From: an uncultured Prochlorococcus sp.
Lineage (GTDB): Bacteria; Cyanobacteriota; Cyanobacteriia; PCC-6307; Cyanobiaceae
Length of the DNA stretch: 64,000 nt
Reading direction: 5' to 3'
NCBI GenBank assembly: GCA_902572825.1
Contig: CACGHD010000004.1
Span: forward strand, 1-64,000
Position numbers and translations under genes: made by a program. Shown one piece after another: positions 1 to 10,860 of the stretch. The stretch's first letter is position 1. Every line of letters begins with the position of its first letter. Under the pieces are notes generated by a model. It was not told where the DNA came from and made no database searches. It worked only from the letters and a program-made list of their open reading frames with translations.

Positions 1-521
1 CCAGATAATCCTAATTTAGGTTTGATGGTACAACCAAGTAGAGGTCTTCCATATTTATTAAGTCGATCTCTTTCAACTACGATTCCGTTTGGTGGACCAC
101 CGCAAGTTTTAATGAAAGCAATTGGGAATCTAATATCTTCTAGACGTAGATGTCTTAGAGCTTTAAATCCAAAAACGTTTCCTACAAGAGATGTTAATAC
201 GTTTGTAATTGAGCCTTCTTCAAAAAGATCTAAAGGATATGCAATAAAAGCATAGAAAGCTTCAGGATCTCCAGGAACGTCTTCGATTCGATAACAACGT
301 CCTTTATAAAATTCTAAGTCTGTAAGTAACTCGGACCAAACTGTTGACCAAGTACCTGTTGAAGATTCAGCGGCAACAGCTGCAGCAACCTCTTCTCTTG
401 GAACACCTTCCTGACCTGTACATTTGAAACAGGCTAGTAAATCGGTGTCTAGGGGTACATATTCTGGAGTCCAGTAGGTATCTCTGTACTCCTTTACCCC
501 TGCGTCATACTTCTTACTCAT
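1..521 (-). CDS. rbcL: RuBisCO large subunit, form IA (5' part, runs off the window)
   Basis: This is the N-terminal 173 codons of the CO2-fixing enzyme that is packed inside the carboxysome; the rest lies before base 1. Reading down from an ATG at 521, the protein begins [19 protein letters not shown] and continues with [17 protein letters not shown] and [14 protein letters not shown], which are hallmarks of the N-terminal domain of form IA RuBisCO. The catalytic lysine loop is outside the window. It lies 69 bases downstream of csoS1 on the same strand, so the two are very likely co-transcribed at the front of the cso operon, as in other alpha-cyanobacteria. The family assignment is certain. 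Confidence 0.97.
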
Positions 522-590
522 AAGGATAAATTTAGGTCTGTATAGGGAAAATAATTATTGTGCAAAATTTATAGATCTTGCTTTAATTAA

Positions 591-902
591 TTAGTCCTTT
601 TGACCAAGAAATTCACCGTTACCTAGAGCAGGTTCAACTTCTCTATGAGGACGAGCAATAATGTGAGCTGCAACTAAACCGTCACCAACTCTTTCACAAG
701 CATCAGCACCAGCTCTTACAGCTGCGTTAACTGCGCCTGTTTCGCCTCTAACTAATACTGTGACATAACCGCCACCAACGAATTCACGACCAATAAGGCG
801 AACTTCTGCTGCCTTTGTCATTGCGTCTGCTGCTTCGATTGCAGGTACAAGTCCGCGTGTCTCGATCATGCCGAGAGCGATACCCATTGTTTCTGTAGCC
901 AT
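591..902 (-). CDS. csoS1: Carboxysome shell hexamer protein CsoS1
   Basis: A 103-residue single-domain BMC protein, the normal size for the hexameric tile of the alpha-carboxysome shell. The segments TMGIALGMIETRGLVPAIEA and VGGGYVTVLVRGETGAVNAA are classic for CsoS1/CcmK-type shell proteins, and the ending is rich in charged residues. It is the first gene on the minus strand before rbcL, so the carboxysome operon promoter should lie within 903-1230. Only one csoS1 copy is visible here, which fits the reduced Prochlorococcus carboxysome operon. Hexamer and pore functions come from family knowledge, not from this sequence. Confidence 0.96.
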   Translation of the reverse strand: MATETMGIALGMIETRGLVPAIEAADAMTKAAEVRLIGREFVGGGYVTVLVRGETGAVNAAVRAGADACERVGDGLVAAHIIARPHREVEPALGNGEFLGQKD

Positions 903-920
903 TGTCTACTAAATACTAAA

Positions 921-934
921 TGTGGAATGTTCAA
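921..934 (+). repeat. 14-bp intergenic motif, copy 1 (upstream of csoS1)
   Basis: TGTGGAATGTTCAA, identical to copies at 1152-1165 and, on the other strand, 47938-47951. This copy ends 18 bases before the csoS1 ATG; read on the csoS1 strand it is TTGAACATTCCACA. All three copies lie between genes and close to gene starts. The function is unknown. Confidence 0.6.
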
Positions 935-1125
935 TTCGAAGAATGCTTCATTAGGTACTTATAAGTCAAGCGTTTTCGACAAAATCTCCATTAATGTTTT
1001 TTCTATGATTCATAAGTTAAACTTATCACCCTTGGTATTATTGATATGTCAATACTTATGCAAATTAGTTAGTGCATCAAAACATACTGTTGTGTTAAGA
1101 AAAAATTTACATTATGTTATTTCCG

Positions 1126-1182
1126 TACGAGACAGGCCCTGTCTACACAGGTGTGGAATGTTCAACCTTTCCTGTCTCCGTA
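1126..1182 (+). ncRNA. Candidate structured RNA or leader hairpin upstream of rdgB
   Basis: Bases 1126-1136 (TACGAGACAGG) can pair with 1171-1182 (CCTGTCTCCGTA), giving 11 base pairs with one bulged C. The 34-base loop holds a small inner stem, ACAC at 1145-1148 with GTGT at 1151-1154, and the 14-base motif at 1152-1165. The GACAGG arm at 1131-1136 can instead pair with CCTGTC at 1138-1143, so two folds compete. This stretch is more GC-rich than its surroundings. It could be a small RNA, an rdgB leader or a protein-binding site. No transcript evidence is available here. Confidence 0.35.
1152..1165 (+). repeat. 14-bp intergenic motif, copy 2 (upstream of rdgB)
   Basis: TGTGGAATGTTCAA inside the loop of the hairpin at 1126-1182, about 65 bases before the rdgB start codon. 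The match to the copy before priA extends to 15 bases (one further C). Confidence 0.6.
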
Positions 1183-1230
1183 TCAAGCTTTGAAGTAAGA
1201 TAATATTCACCATAAATTTTTTAAATTATT

Positions 1231-1815
1231 TTGAACCTTCCAGTTCTAACTATTGCGAGTGGCAATCAAAGAAAGGTATCTGAAATTTCAGAGATGCTGG
1301 ATGTTTTGTCTTTAAAGGTTGAAAAGCAACCAGAATATTTAAATGTCGAAGAAACTGGGAAAACATATTTTGAGAATGCACTACTTAAAGCCAAGGCAGC
1401 TTCTCTAGAGACAAAAACTTGGGCATTAGCTGATGACTCAGGTCTCGAAGTAGATGTTTTAGATGGTCGACCAGGAATTTATTCTGCTCGATATGCCAAA
1501 AATAATGATGAGAAAATTAAAAAGTTAATTAATGAACTTTCTGATAGTCCTTATAGGAGTGCAAGATTTATAAGTTGTATGGTTTTGTGCGATCCCTTAG
1601 GAAACTTAGTTAAAGATACAACAGGAATATGCTGGGGAGAAATTCTTAAGAACCCCAAATATCCTAATGGGGAATTCGAATCAATTTTTTGGGTTAAAGA
1701 AGCTAATTGTGTTTACGGTGAGCTCTCACAATCACAACTAAATAAATTAGGTAGTAGAGGTAAAGCTGCAAAAATTATGTCTCCTTTTTTAAAAAAAGAG
1801 ATAGGTTTAAGTTAA
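1231..1815 (+). CDS. rdgB: RdgB/HAM1 family non-canonical purine NTP pyrophosphatase
   Basis: This enzyme removes damaged purine nucleotides such as dITP, XTP and dHAPTP from the nucleotide pool by cleaving them to the monophosphate. The 194-residue protein has the family's N-terminal LTIASGNQRKVSEI substrate loop, the LADDSGLEVDVLDGRPGIYS core signature (here ALADDSGLEV, with the catalytic Asp), and SRGKAAK near the end. The start is a TTG at 1231; the family motif begins six residues later, so there is no room for a later start. It points away from csoS1 and towards csoS1D, whose end is only 21 bases downstream. Confidence 0.93.
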   Translation: MNLPVLTIASGNQRKVSEISEMLDVLSLKVEKQPEYLNVEETGKTYFENALLKAKAASLETKTWALADDSGLEVDVLDGRPGIYSARYAKNNDEKIKKLINELSDSPYRSARFISCMVLCDPLGNLVKDTTGICWGEILKNPKYPNGEFESIFWVKEANCVYGELSQSQLNKLGSRGKAAKIMSPFLKKEIGLS

Positions 1816-1836
1816 AAAAGGTTTATATAAAAACTC

Positions 1837-2607
1837 TCAATAATTTGAAATTTCTTCGATTGCTCTTATAGCAGCAGCTGCGGCTTCTTCTACATCTCCT
1901 TCTTTCCCAGCGAGAGTTAATCTACCAAAAGCGCCAACTGCCTTCACATCAACGACGGTTATATTAGATGCTTTTTCAGCTTCATTTGCTGCTTTTAAAA
2001 CATAACCAGCAGGTTCAGTTTCTAATATAAACATACTCATTCCAGATTGAATCATTGATCCACTTCTGTTTTGTCTATTTATTAAAACAGCATGATCTGG
2101 AGTAATCGCGCGAATGACTTCAGTCCAACTCGTTGAAGGTTTTGTTCTTTTTCTAACTTCACTTCCAATAGCATCTAAAACAACATCTCCAGAATGTAAA
2201 ACAGTGCTTTGATCTTTGTGATAGAGAGCAAGAGATCCAAATGCTCTTTCAACGATCATCTGTCCAAGTCTTACATTACTAGCCTTTAAGGCAATATCAG
2301 TAACTCTATGCACGGCCATCCCAGGCGAAACTTCCATCCAAAGACATGAATCACCAGGAATAGGTAAAAAACCTCTACTAACCGTACCCATATATGCAGC
2401 TAATTGAGGTTGAAGAGAATCTAAAAAAACATATGTTCTTAACTCAATTTGCTCAACTTGACTTGCTTGTCTGGATACCAAAGACTTTTCTGAATCAGTT
2501 GTAATAAAACAGCTAGCACCACTGGCCTGAGATTGCACCTCAGATCCTGTGACAAGAGAACTCCCTTTTTTTCGGTTCCCTCTGTTTAAACTAGAAGTTG
2601 GTTCCAT
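1837..2607 (-). CDS. csoS1D: Tandem-BMC carboxysome shell protein CsoS1D
   Basis: A 256-residue shell protein with two BMC domains in tandem behind a low-complexity N-terminal tail of about 50 residues. The first domain covers roughly residues 55-150 and the second about 155-256, which includes [20 protein letters not shown]. CsoS1D trimers are known to form a shell facet with a large gated pore lined by a conserved Glu-Arg pair. The predicted protein has E120-R121 (IVERAFGS), matching the published gate residues. It is transcribed separately from csoS1-rbcL, with rdgB in between. This separate placement is typical of Prochlorococcus. Regulation must come from the divergent gap at 2608-2704. 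Confidence 0.93.
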   Translation of the reverse strand: MEPTSSLNRGNRKKGSSLVTGSEVQSQASGASCFITTDSEKSLVSRQASQVEQIELRTYVFLDSLQPQLAAYMGTVSRGFLPIPGDSCLWMEVSPGMAVHRVTDIALKASNVRLGQMIVERAFGSLALYHKDQSTVLHSGDVVLDAIGSEVRKRTKPSTSWTEVIRAITPDHAVLINRQNRSGSMIQSGMSMFILETEPAGYVLKAANEAEKASNITVVDVKAVGAFGRLTLAGKEGDVEEAAAAAIRAIEEISNY

Positions 2608-2704
2608 TCACGCGACTATAACTGATAAGGGTTCATTTTTTCTATTAAATTTACTTGCATGCTTCCCACAAAACGATAACTTCAAGTAAAAGATACGCAT
2701 TTTT

Positions 2705-3073
2705 ATGGGAACTTCTCAAAAAAAAGAACCAAATGTTTCTGGCACTGAAAAAGAATTAACTCCTGATCAAACTCTTGGATTAGTCAGCCTAAGCTTGATG
2801 CAAAAATTATCTCAGAAAGATCCATCTTTTAGTTGGTTAGAAGAAGATAAAATCGAGAAGGTAAACCTTAAGAAGCTTAGAGATAGATTGGAGTTAACGC
2901 AATTAGCTATAAATACTGGAGCACCTTTAACTACTTCAGAAGTGACGGCTTTAATTGGAGCAAAGCCAGGAAAATCTAAGTTAGAAAGAGCAGGATTATT
3001 AGCAACGAAAATAGCTAGAAATGTATGGAAAATCTCAAAAACAAGTCAAGGAAATTCCTTCTACAGAAATTAA
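2705..3073 (+). CDS. Small protein of unknown function with a helix-turn-helix-like C-terminus
   Basis: A 122-residue soluble protein I cannot name. The first 30 residues are polar and probably disordered. The C-terminal half, with PLTTSEVTALIGAKPGKSKL and ERAGLLATKIARNVWKIS, resembles a winged-helix or excisionase-type DNA-binding fold, and its tail is basic. It lies between csoS1D (divergent, 97 bases away) and chlN (157 bases downstream, same strand). That position would allow a regulatory role in carboxysome or chlorophyll genes, but this is only context. No membrane segment or signal peptide is visible. The start ATG at 2705 follows a T-rich stretch without an obvious ribosome binding site. 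Confidence 0.8.
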   Translation: MGTSQKKEPNVSGTEKELTPDQTLGLVSLSLMQKLSQKDPSFSWLEEDKIEKVNLKKLRDRLELTQLAINTGAPLTTSEVTALIGAKPGKSKLERAGLLATKIARNVWKISKTSQGNSFYRN

Positions 3074-3221
3074 AATACGCCCAAAAAGTTTTTTTCATAA
3101 TTCCCATTTAAGTATTTAAACATTCATATAAGTTTTTTAAATGTGTTCATTTTGTAAGAGAACTTATTAATTACTTCCTTAAATTAAAAAGTTTATGCAA
3201 GCTTGAAATATAAGCTCTTGA

Positions 3222-4487
<1,266 letters not shown>

Positions 4488-4492
4488 AAACT

Positions 4493-6064
4493 ATGGAATT
4501 AACTCTTTGGACGTATGAAGGGCCACCACATGTTGGTGCTATGAGAATTGCCTCTTCAATGAAAGACATTCATTATGTGCTTCATGCCCCCCAAGGAGAT
4601 ACATATGCAGATCTTCTCTTTACCATGATCGAGAGGAGGGGGCAAAGGCCTCCAGTAACTTATACAACTTTTCAGGCTAGAGACCTTGGAGGCGATACAG
4701 CAGAATTAGTGAAGAAAAATATTAAGGAAGCGGTTGAACGATTCAAACCCAAAACTCTTTTAGTCGGAGAAAGTTGTACGGCAGAACTTATCCAAGACCA
4801 ACCTGGAGCACTTGCGAAAGGGATGGGGTTTGATATGCCGATTGTTAATCTTGAATTACCTGCATATAGCAAGAAAGAAAATTGGGGGGCCTCAGAAACC
4901 TTTTATCAACTAACAAGAACCCTTTTAAAAGAAAAAGTAAGTTCTTCAGACAAAATAAATCCCCTTAGGTGGAGGGAATTAGGTAGGAGACCAAAAGTAA
5001 ATATACTTGGCCCTTCATTACTAGGATTTAGATGCAGAGATGATGTAATCGAAATCCAACGCATACTTTCGGAACAAGGTATAGATACAAACGTAGTTGC
5101 TCCATTAGGTGCTAGTCCTGATGATATTCAAAGACTTATTGATGCTGAAATTAATATCTGTCTTTATCAAGAAATTGCTGAAGCTTCATGTGAATGGCTT
5201 AGAAGGAACTTTGGAATGGAATATACGAATACTATTCCTATTGGAATAAAAAATACAATTGAATTTATAAATGAAGTTCATGAGAAATTAGATCTTCCTT
5301 TAACGAATAAAGAAGAATTAGAAAATAAATCAAAACTTCCTTGGTACTCAAAATCAGTTGACTCTAATTATCTAACTGGTAAAAGAGTTTTTATTTTTGG
5401 TGATGGAACACATGCAATTGCAGCAGCCAAAATTGCTAAGGAAGAATTGGGTTTTGAAGTAGTGGGTCTTGGAACATACAGCAGGGAGATGGCAAGGCAA
5501 GTGAGAGCTACTGCAAAAGATCTTAATGTAGAAGCTCTGATAACTAACAATTATCTAGAAGTGGAAGATGCCATGAAAAAGGCCGCCCCTGAACTGGTTT
5601 TAGGGACCCAAATGGAAAGGCATAGTGCAAAAAGACTCGGCATTCCATGCTCGGTAATTAGTACTCCAATGCATGTTCAAGATGTTCCTGCAAGATATAG
5701 CCCTCAAATGGGGTGGGAAGGAGCAAATGTGATTTTTGATGACTGGGTACATCCCCTAATGATGGGCTTAGAAGAGCATCTCATTGATATGTTCAAACAT
5801 GACTTTGAGTTTGTTGATGGTCATCAAAGCCATTTAGGACATACAGCGACAAACACAAATAACATTTTAAATTCTGACGAGAAAAAAGAAAAAAATAGTA
5901 AAGAAGGAATTATCTGGACTGAATCCGGTAGAGCTGAATTAACAAAAGTTCCATTTTTTGTAAGAGGTAAAGTTAAAACAAATACCGAAAAATACGCAAT
6001 CTTGAGAGGAATTCCAGAGATAAGCGATGAAACTCTTTACGATGCTAAAGCATATTTCAGTTAA
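4493..6064 (+). CDS. chlB: Light-independent protochlorophyllide reductase subunit B
   Basis: Partner of ChlN in the catalytic NB complex, which resembles the nitrogenase MoFe protein. The 523-residue protein starts [20 protein letters not shown] and carries [40 protein letters not shown] and [20 protein letters not shown]. The C-terminal part, after a polar linker near residues 430-460, holds the usual [20 protein letters not shown] domain. The conserved Asp that stands in for a fourth cysteine as a cluster ligand is expected near residue 36 (the [15 protein letters not shown] region). The end is followed by a 189-base gap before chlL. Confidence 0.97.
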   Translation: MELTLWTYEGPPHVGAMRIASSMKDIHYVLHAPQGDTYADLLFTMIERRGQRPPVTYTTFQARDLGGDTAELVKKNIKEAVERFKPKTLLVGESCTAELIQDQPGALAKGMGFDMPIVNLELPAYSKKENWGASETFYQLTRTLLKEKVSSSDKINPLRWRELGRRPKVNILGPSLLGFRCRDDVIEIQRILSEQGIDTNVVAPLGASPDDIQRLIDAEINICLYQEIAEASCEWLRRNFGMEYTNTIPIGIKNTIEFINEVHEKLDLPLTNKEELENKSKLPWYSKSVDSNYLTGKRVFIFGDGTHAIAAAKIAKEELGFEVVGLGTYSREMARQVRATAKDLNVEALITNNYLEVEDAMKKAAPELVLGTQMERHSAKRLGIPCSVISTPMHVQDVPARYSPQMGWEGANVIFDDWVHPLMMGLEEHLIDMFKHDFEFVDGHQSHLGHTATNTNNILNSDEKKEKNSKEGIIWTESGRAELTKVPFFVRGKVKTNTEKYAILRGIPEISDETLYDAKAYFS

Positions 6065-6147
6065 TTTTTACTAATAAAATATAATTAAGTCATGAGTATT
6101 TTCACTCATAATCTAATAGGTTTAATCCTAAAAATTCAGTTATAAGA

Positions 6148-6203
6148 ACATATTTCACACTTTTAATACAATTAAATACATATTTGTTTAAAAACATATT
6201 TCA
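6148..6203. promoter_or_regulatory. Three ACATATTT repeats upstream of chlL
   Basis: Within the chlB-chlL gap, ACATATTTCA occurs at 6148-6157 and 6194-6203, and ACATATTTG at 6178-6186, all in the same direction. Spacing is 30 and 16 bases. Repeats this close may be sites for a regulator of chlL, although in DNA this AT-rich some repetition is expected by chance. Confidence 0.35.
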
Positions 6204-6253
6204 TGTGTATTTGCGCTGCAAGAATATAAATAATAATGTGTTTTAAGCTTTAA

Positions 6254-7141
<888 letters not shown>

Positions 7142-7147
7142 TCTAAA

Positions 7148-8152
7148 TTAATCTAATCCAACCAATTGGCGTGTTAAATCATATGTTTGTATAGAGGTCT
7201 TAGTATCAATTATTCTTTTAGACAACTTTTGAGAAAAAGCTTTTCTACCAGTTTTCTGACGATTTCCCCAGCTCCAATGGACTGATGGTTTAGCAAAATC
7301 TTTATAAGTTGCAACTTGAGCGACTCTCTCTCCTGCCAGTCTTTGTGAAACATATCCTTTTGTAATGAATTTTTGAAATATCGGGAAAAGGAATCTAAAT
7401 AACCAAGGTGTATCTCTAAAAAGTTTTGTATCAGCAACACATCCAGGATATAGAGAATTTACAATAATCTTCTCTGCAGGATATCTTTTTGATAATTCCT
7501 GAACGGTCACCATATTGCAAAGTTTACTATCCTTATAAGCTTTACCAGGTTTAAATTTCTTTCCATTCGCCATACTTATTGGAGATAAAAAACCATTTTT
7601 GAATCCAGATAAATCTCCCAAATCAGCTGGGGCAGGGATGGGAATCCTTCCTCCAAGTTCTGAATAATTAGCCGTAACAGTCCCTAATACTGTAATTCTT
7701 GGTTTGAATACAGTTGATTTGCCATTTAAAACAATTTCTCTTTCAGAAGATAAAATATTTTTTATAAGTAGGTTTATCATAAGAAAATGCCCAAAATGAT
7801 TTACAGCCATAGAGTTTTCAAACCCCTGAGCAGACCTTTCAGGTCTCTTTAGCCTCGGTTTATAAACTGCTGCATTACAAATAAGAGAATTTATTGGCTT
7901 CTTAAATCTTTCTAATATTTCATCGCAACCTTTTCTCACATCATTCAAGTTAGAAAGATCTATTTCTATAAAGTGAACATTTTCAACTTCCTCTTTTGTC
8001 AAGAATTCCTCAGCTATTTTTATAGCTCTTTTATTTGATCGATTAACTGCTATAACCTCCCATCCAAATCTTAAGAGAGGTTTTAGAGTATTTAATCCAA
8101 CTCCTGAAGTTGTTCCTGTTATTAGGACTAAACCCTTAATGTTCTTACTCAC
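7148..8152 (-). CDS. por: Light-dependent NADPH-protochlorophyllide oxidoreductase
   Basis: POR reduces protochlorophyllide to chlorophyllide using NADPH and absorbed light, the same step as ChlLNB. It is a short-chain dehydrogenase of about 334 residues with the Rossmann motif LITGTTSGVGLNTLKPL, the NAAVYKP segment, and the catalytic Tyr-Lys in KAYKDSKLCNMVTVQELS. HWSWGNRQKTGRKAF near the end is a POR hallmark. No ATG is available. I chose a GTG at 8152; a TTG at 8158 is also possible. It converges on chlL, so both chlorophyll routes sit side by side in opposite orientation. Confidence 0.96.
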   Translation of the reverse strand: MSKNIKGLVLITGTTSGVGLNTLKPLLRFGWEVIAVNRSNKRAIKIAEEFLTKEEVENVHFIEIDLSNLNDVRKGCDEILERFKKPINSLICNAAVYKPRLKRPERSAQGFENSMAVNHFGHFLMINLLIKNILSSEREIVLNGKSTVFKPRITVLGTVTANYSELGGRIPIPAPADLGDLSGFKNGFLSPISMANGKKFKPGKAYKDSKLCNMVTVQELSKRYPAEKIIVNSLYPGCVADTKLFRDTPWLFRFLFPIFQKFITKGYVSQRLAGERVAQVATYKDFAKPSVHWSWGNRQKTGRKAFSQKLSKRIIDTKTSIQTYDLTRQLVGLD

Positions 8153-8183
8153 TAGCAAAAAAGTTAATTGAAAAATGAAAAGT

Positions 8184-8204
8184 AGGATGATTCCAGATCA
8201 TCCT
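8184..8204 (-). terminator. Rho-independent-type terminator hairpin after the 115-residue gene
   Basis: AGGATGAT at 8184-8191 pairs perfectly with ATCATCCT at 8197-8204 across a 5-base loop. Read on the minus strand, the stem lies 3 bases after the stop of the upstream small gene and is followed by a T-rich run, ACTTTTCATTTTTC. It separates that gene from por. Confidence 0.6.
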
Positions 8205-8206
8205 TA

Positions 8207-8554
8207 TCAACGCCATATTACTCTGATAATGTCCCTAGAAATTATTTGATCCTGATCCTTCATAAATCTTTGCTCACCTTCAGAAGAGAATAAATCATCA
8301 AACTTATCTGTTAAAAGATTAAATCTATATTTTTCGTACAAAAATGATTCTTCAATTTCCCTTAATCTGGTCAACCTTACTTTAGAACTATAGCCAAGCT
8401 TAATGAGGCTTATTGTTACTAAAAGGGAAAAGCTAATTTTTATAATTAAAAAAATCAATGATACAAAATTATCCTGTTTCTGTTGTCTTTTTAGAAATAC
8501 AGGCCCAAAATATTTTTTGATGAAAATAATATTTTTATAAAAAGATTTTGACAA
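8207..8554 (-). CDS. Small membrane protein of unknown function
   Basis: A 115-residue protein I cannot name. It has a basic N-terminus (about residues 1-28), one hydrophobic segment near residues 30-52 (SLIFLIIKISFSLLVTISLI), and a charged C-terminal half that looks helical (RLREIEESFLYEKYRFNLL). It is probably a single-pass inner- or thylakoid-membrane protein with its tail outside the bilayer. It is transcribed towards por, but a good terminator hairpin at 8184-8204 separates the two. psaM lies 86 bases upstream on the same strand. Confidence 0.75.
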   Translation of the reverse strand: MSKSFYKNIIFIKKYFGPVFLKRQQKQDNFVSLIFLIIKISFSLLVTISLIKLGYSSKVRLTRLREIEESFLYEKYRFNLLTDKFDDLFSSEGEQRFMKDQDQIISRDIIRVIWR

Positions 8555-8639
8555 ATTAAGTCCTTGATATTTTTACTGAATAAATCAATTCAGTCTTACT
8601 TTATTATTACCTTATAAATTTTAAATTCTCTAATAGACT

Positions 8640-8744
8640 TTAGTTCCTACCTAAACTAATTCCTAGTCTTAATGCTAAAACTCCTGCATGCATAACAACT
8701 ATGAGGCTTAATGCAATAAGATTTATTGTTTGAGATGGCTCCAT
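8640..8744 (-). CDS. psaM: Photosystem I subunit XII (PsaM)
   Basis: A 34-residue, single-helix photosystem I subunit, easily missed because of its size. Reading down from the ATG at 8744, the protein is [20 protein letters not shown] followed by [14 protein letters not shown]. It consists of a short polar start, one transmembrane helix and a basic end, exactly as expected for PsaM. The protein helps stabilise the photosystem I trimer in cyanobacteria. It stands alone, upstream of a small membrane-protein gene on the same strand and divergent from the lipoate ligase-like gene about 100 bases away. Confidence 0.94.
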   Translation of the reverse strand: MEPSQTINLIALSLIVVMHAGVLALRLGISLGRN

Positions 8745-8845
8745 GGTAAAAAAATTATTTTCTATATTCTCCACCGAAAAGAGAAGATTTGAAACACTAT
8801 TACAAAATGATGTTACGTAATTAACAAATTGAAAGAAAAAATTTA

Positions 8846-9574
8846 TTGAAAATTATCATAAATAAACCTACAAAGTTAATTTTGGGAATTGAAAATCAGG
8901 CTTTAATTTTTTCAACAAATAATTTACCTGGATTTGATCAAATGGCTTTAGATTTGAATTCTTTAGATCAGACCATTTCGAATTCCGAAATAATTCTCAC
9001 ATTGAGGTTCTACTATTGGACTGGGGATTGGCTATCAATTGGCTTTCACCAAAAGGAAATTCCTCTTCATTGGAAAAATTTATTATCAAATGGGGAAATT
9101 AATATTGTTAGACGTCCCTCTGGAGGGGGAGCTGTTCTGCATTCAGGAGGCATAACATATGCATTAACGTTTAAAAAAACTTACTATAAAGTCTTAAGTT
9201 ATGAAATGGTTAATAATTGGTTAATTAAAAGTTTTGGAGAATTAGGTCTAAACTTACAATATGGTAATTCACGAAAATCAAGTATTAAAACGAATTGCTT
9301 TGGGACTTCATTAATTTCCGATTTAGTTGATCAGGATGGGTTCAAGAGAATAGGTAGTGCTCAATTTCGCAAAAAAGGTGCATTCCTTCAACATGGAGAA
9401 ATTCAAACAAATCCTTCAAGAGATTTGTGGTTCAAATTATTCAAAGAAGAAGCTCCACCAAAAATAAATTTAAAACTAACAAATGATGAAATAGTTCAAC
9501 ATTTGAGAAATTCATTCCTGGAAAATAAATCAAATATAAATTTCAAACATATTGAAATAAATAATAAAAAATAG
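8846..9574 (+). CDS. Lipoate-protein ligase A / octanoyltransferase-like protein
   Basis: A 242-residue member of the biotin/lipoate A/B ligase family, which attaches lipoate or octanoate to carrier proteins such as the E2 subunits of 2-oxoacid dehydrogenases. Family signatures visible are [20 protein letters not shown] (the RRxSGGGAVxH loop) and [20 protein letters not shown], containing the expected catalytic lysine. The start is a TTG at 8846. An ATG at 8942 would cut into the N-terminal strand before [10 protein letters not shown], so I prefer the TTG. Whether it is a ligase or a transferase cannot be decided from sequence alone. Confidence 0.82.
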   Translation: MKIIINKPTKLILGIENQALIFSTNNLPGFDQMALDLNSLDQTISNSEIILTLRFYYWTGDWLSIGFHQKEIPLHWKNLLSNGEINIVRRPSGGGAVLHSGGITYALTFKKTYYKVLSYEMVNNWLIKSFGELGLNLQYGNSRKSSIKTNCFGTSLISDLVDQDGFKRIGSAQFRKKGAFLQHGEIQTNPSRDLWFKLFKEEAPPKINLKLTNDEIVQHLRNSFLENKSNINFKHIEINNKK

Positions 9575-9575
9575 A

Positions 9576-9595
9576 AATTTTTAATGGCAAAAATT
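9576..9595. terminator. Short hairpin between convergent genes
   Basis: AATTTTT at 9576-9582 pairs with AAAAATT at 9589-9595 across a 6-base loop. It fills the 22-base gap between the ends of the lipoate ligase-like gene and the M50 protease gene and could end transcription in both directions. The stem is all A-T, so it is weak. Confidence 0.35.
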
Positions 9596-9596
9596 A

Positions 9597-10820
9597 TTAA
9601 AGATCTCCTTTCTGCTTCATTGAATTAATTATTCTCGGCAATTCAATTCCTAAGGGATAATTATTTTTAAAGTTTAATTTGTTAACAATATCCGAGGGCA
9701 AATTAAAACCTAATTTATTCAAGACAAAGTTTCCAATTTTTGACCTATCAATTATCCCCAAAGGGATATTTGCAGCATTTAGAACCAATAAAAAACCTTC
9801 ATTTGTTTCTTCAAGTATTTCTATAGTTCTCCATAATTTATCGTTATAAGATACACTTTCAAAACTATCGATTGGTTTCTTAAAATCTCCAACAAAGTTC
9901 TGTTCCCATTTTTTTAATGAAACAGTTTTTAAGATATTCTCATCAACAAAACCGGTCCATCTGCCATTATTCGTAACAAATAAATATTTATCCGATACAT
10001 CCTTCTTATTTTTTATTAACTTATTAAATTCTGAGAAATTTGAATCGTATTCAATTTTCCTCAAAGGTTTTAATTTGATCTCAGAAACTTTACTAAATTT
10101 AAGTATGTTTTCAATTTTAAAAAATTGACTTTCAGATTTTGAAGAATTAATTCCAAACAAGCCCAAAAAAGAAAGAATAAAACCAAAGTAAAAGTTAAAT
10201 CTAAATAAACAAAATATCCCAAAAAATAAAACAAAAAAAGATAATAATAAATTTACTTTATTGAGAAAATTTCTTCCTTTATTTTTACTCCCTGAGAAAT
10301 GCCAAATAATACTTTTTATTAAATTCCCTCCATCTAAAGAACCAATTGGAATCAAATTTAAGAAGCCTAAGAATAAATTAAATATACCTACTCTTGAAAT
10401 TACATTAACTGCTATTTGTTCCTGAGATGCACTGTTATTACTAATTAAAAGTAAGATAGATGCTGTAGCGAAACATAAAAGAGGTCTTACAATTGCAATT
10501 TTTATATTACCTAAAGCAGTTTGACAATACTTATCTATTTGTAAAATTGCTCCTAAAAAATAAAAAGTAATTTTTTTTATTTTTACACCCTGATTAAGTG
10601 AAACAAAAGTATGAAAAACCTCATGAAAAATAATTGAAGATAATAAGAAAAAAGAAGTTAAAAACCCTATAATCCAAGCTTCTTTATTATTGTAGATATC
10701 ACCAGAAGATAAATTGACCTGATTACTTATACTCCATGAGAATAAAAAGAGAATAACAAACCAATAGGGATGAACTTTAAAGGGAATTCCCCATATTTTA
10801 AAAATTTGCCAACTTCTCAA
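9597..10820 (-). CDS. Site-2-protease-type (M50) membrane metalloprotease
   Basis: A 407-residue integral membrane protein of the M50 family, whose members cut membrane-anchored regulators inside the bilayer. The zinc motif HEVFH is at residues 66-70, inside a hydrophobic segment, and the second metal-ligand motif is seen as GSLDGGNLI. Several more hydrophobic segments lie between residues 110 and 225. The C-terminal 170 residues are soluble and look like a pair of CBS domains (for example YLFVTNNGRWTGFVDENIL), which often sense adenine nucleotides. No substrate can be deduced. It is divergent from trpF, 40 bases away. Confidence 0.88.
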   Translation of the reverse strand: MRSWQIFKIWGIPFKVHPYWFVILFLFSWSISNQVNLSSGDIYNNKEAWIIGFLTSFFLLSSIIFHEVFHTFVSLNQGVKIKKITFYFLGAILQIDKYCQTALGNIKIAIVRPLLCFATASILLLISNNSASQEQIAVNVISRVGIFNLFLGFLNLIPIGSLDGGNLIKSIIWHFSGSKNKGRNFLNKVNLLLSFFVLFFGIFCLFRFNFYFGFILSFLGLFGINSSKSESQFFKIENILKFSKVSEIKLKPLRKIEYDSNFSEFNKLIKNKKDVSDKYLFVTNNGRWTGFVDENILKTVSLKKWEQNFVGDFKKPIDSFESVSYNDKLWRTIEILEETNEGFLLVLNAANIPLGIIDRSKIGNFVLNKLGFNLPSDIVNKLNFKNNYPLGIELPRIINSMKQKGDL

Positions 10821-10860
10821 AAATAATCTCCGCTATATTTAGCAATAATATTAATCTTAC

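Larger units (their letters stand above)
903..1230. other. Divergent regulatory gap between csoS1 and rdgB
   Basis: A 328-base gap with no convincing gene, which is long for this genome. It must carry the promoter of the csoS1-rbcL operon (leftward) and of rdgB (rightward). It holds two copies of the 14-base motif TGTGGAATGTTCAA, at 921-934 and 1152-1165, and a foldable hairpin at 1126-1182. A TTGACA-like hexamer for the leftward direction lies at 1047-1052, but no good -10 box is spaced from it. An open frame at 927-1193 has no recognisable protein features and I treat it as chance. Confidence 0.6.

Noticed and set aside
921..934. The 14-base motif as an SOS (LexA) box or DnaA box
   Set aside because: The known cyanobacterial LexA box has a two-fold AGTAC...GTACT-type pattern, which this lacks. 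The DnaA-box-like TGTGGAA part stops matching after seven bases.
927..1193. An 88-codon frame in the csoS1-rdgB gap
   Set aside because: The translation has no family resemblance, is rich in Leu, Ser and Cys without pattern, and overlaps a foldable hairpin and both motif copies. It is better explained as regulatory DNA.
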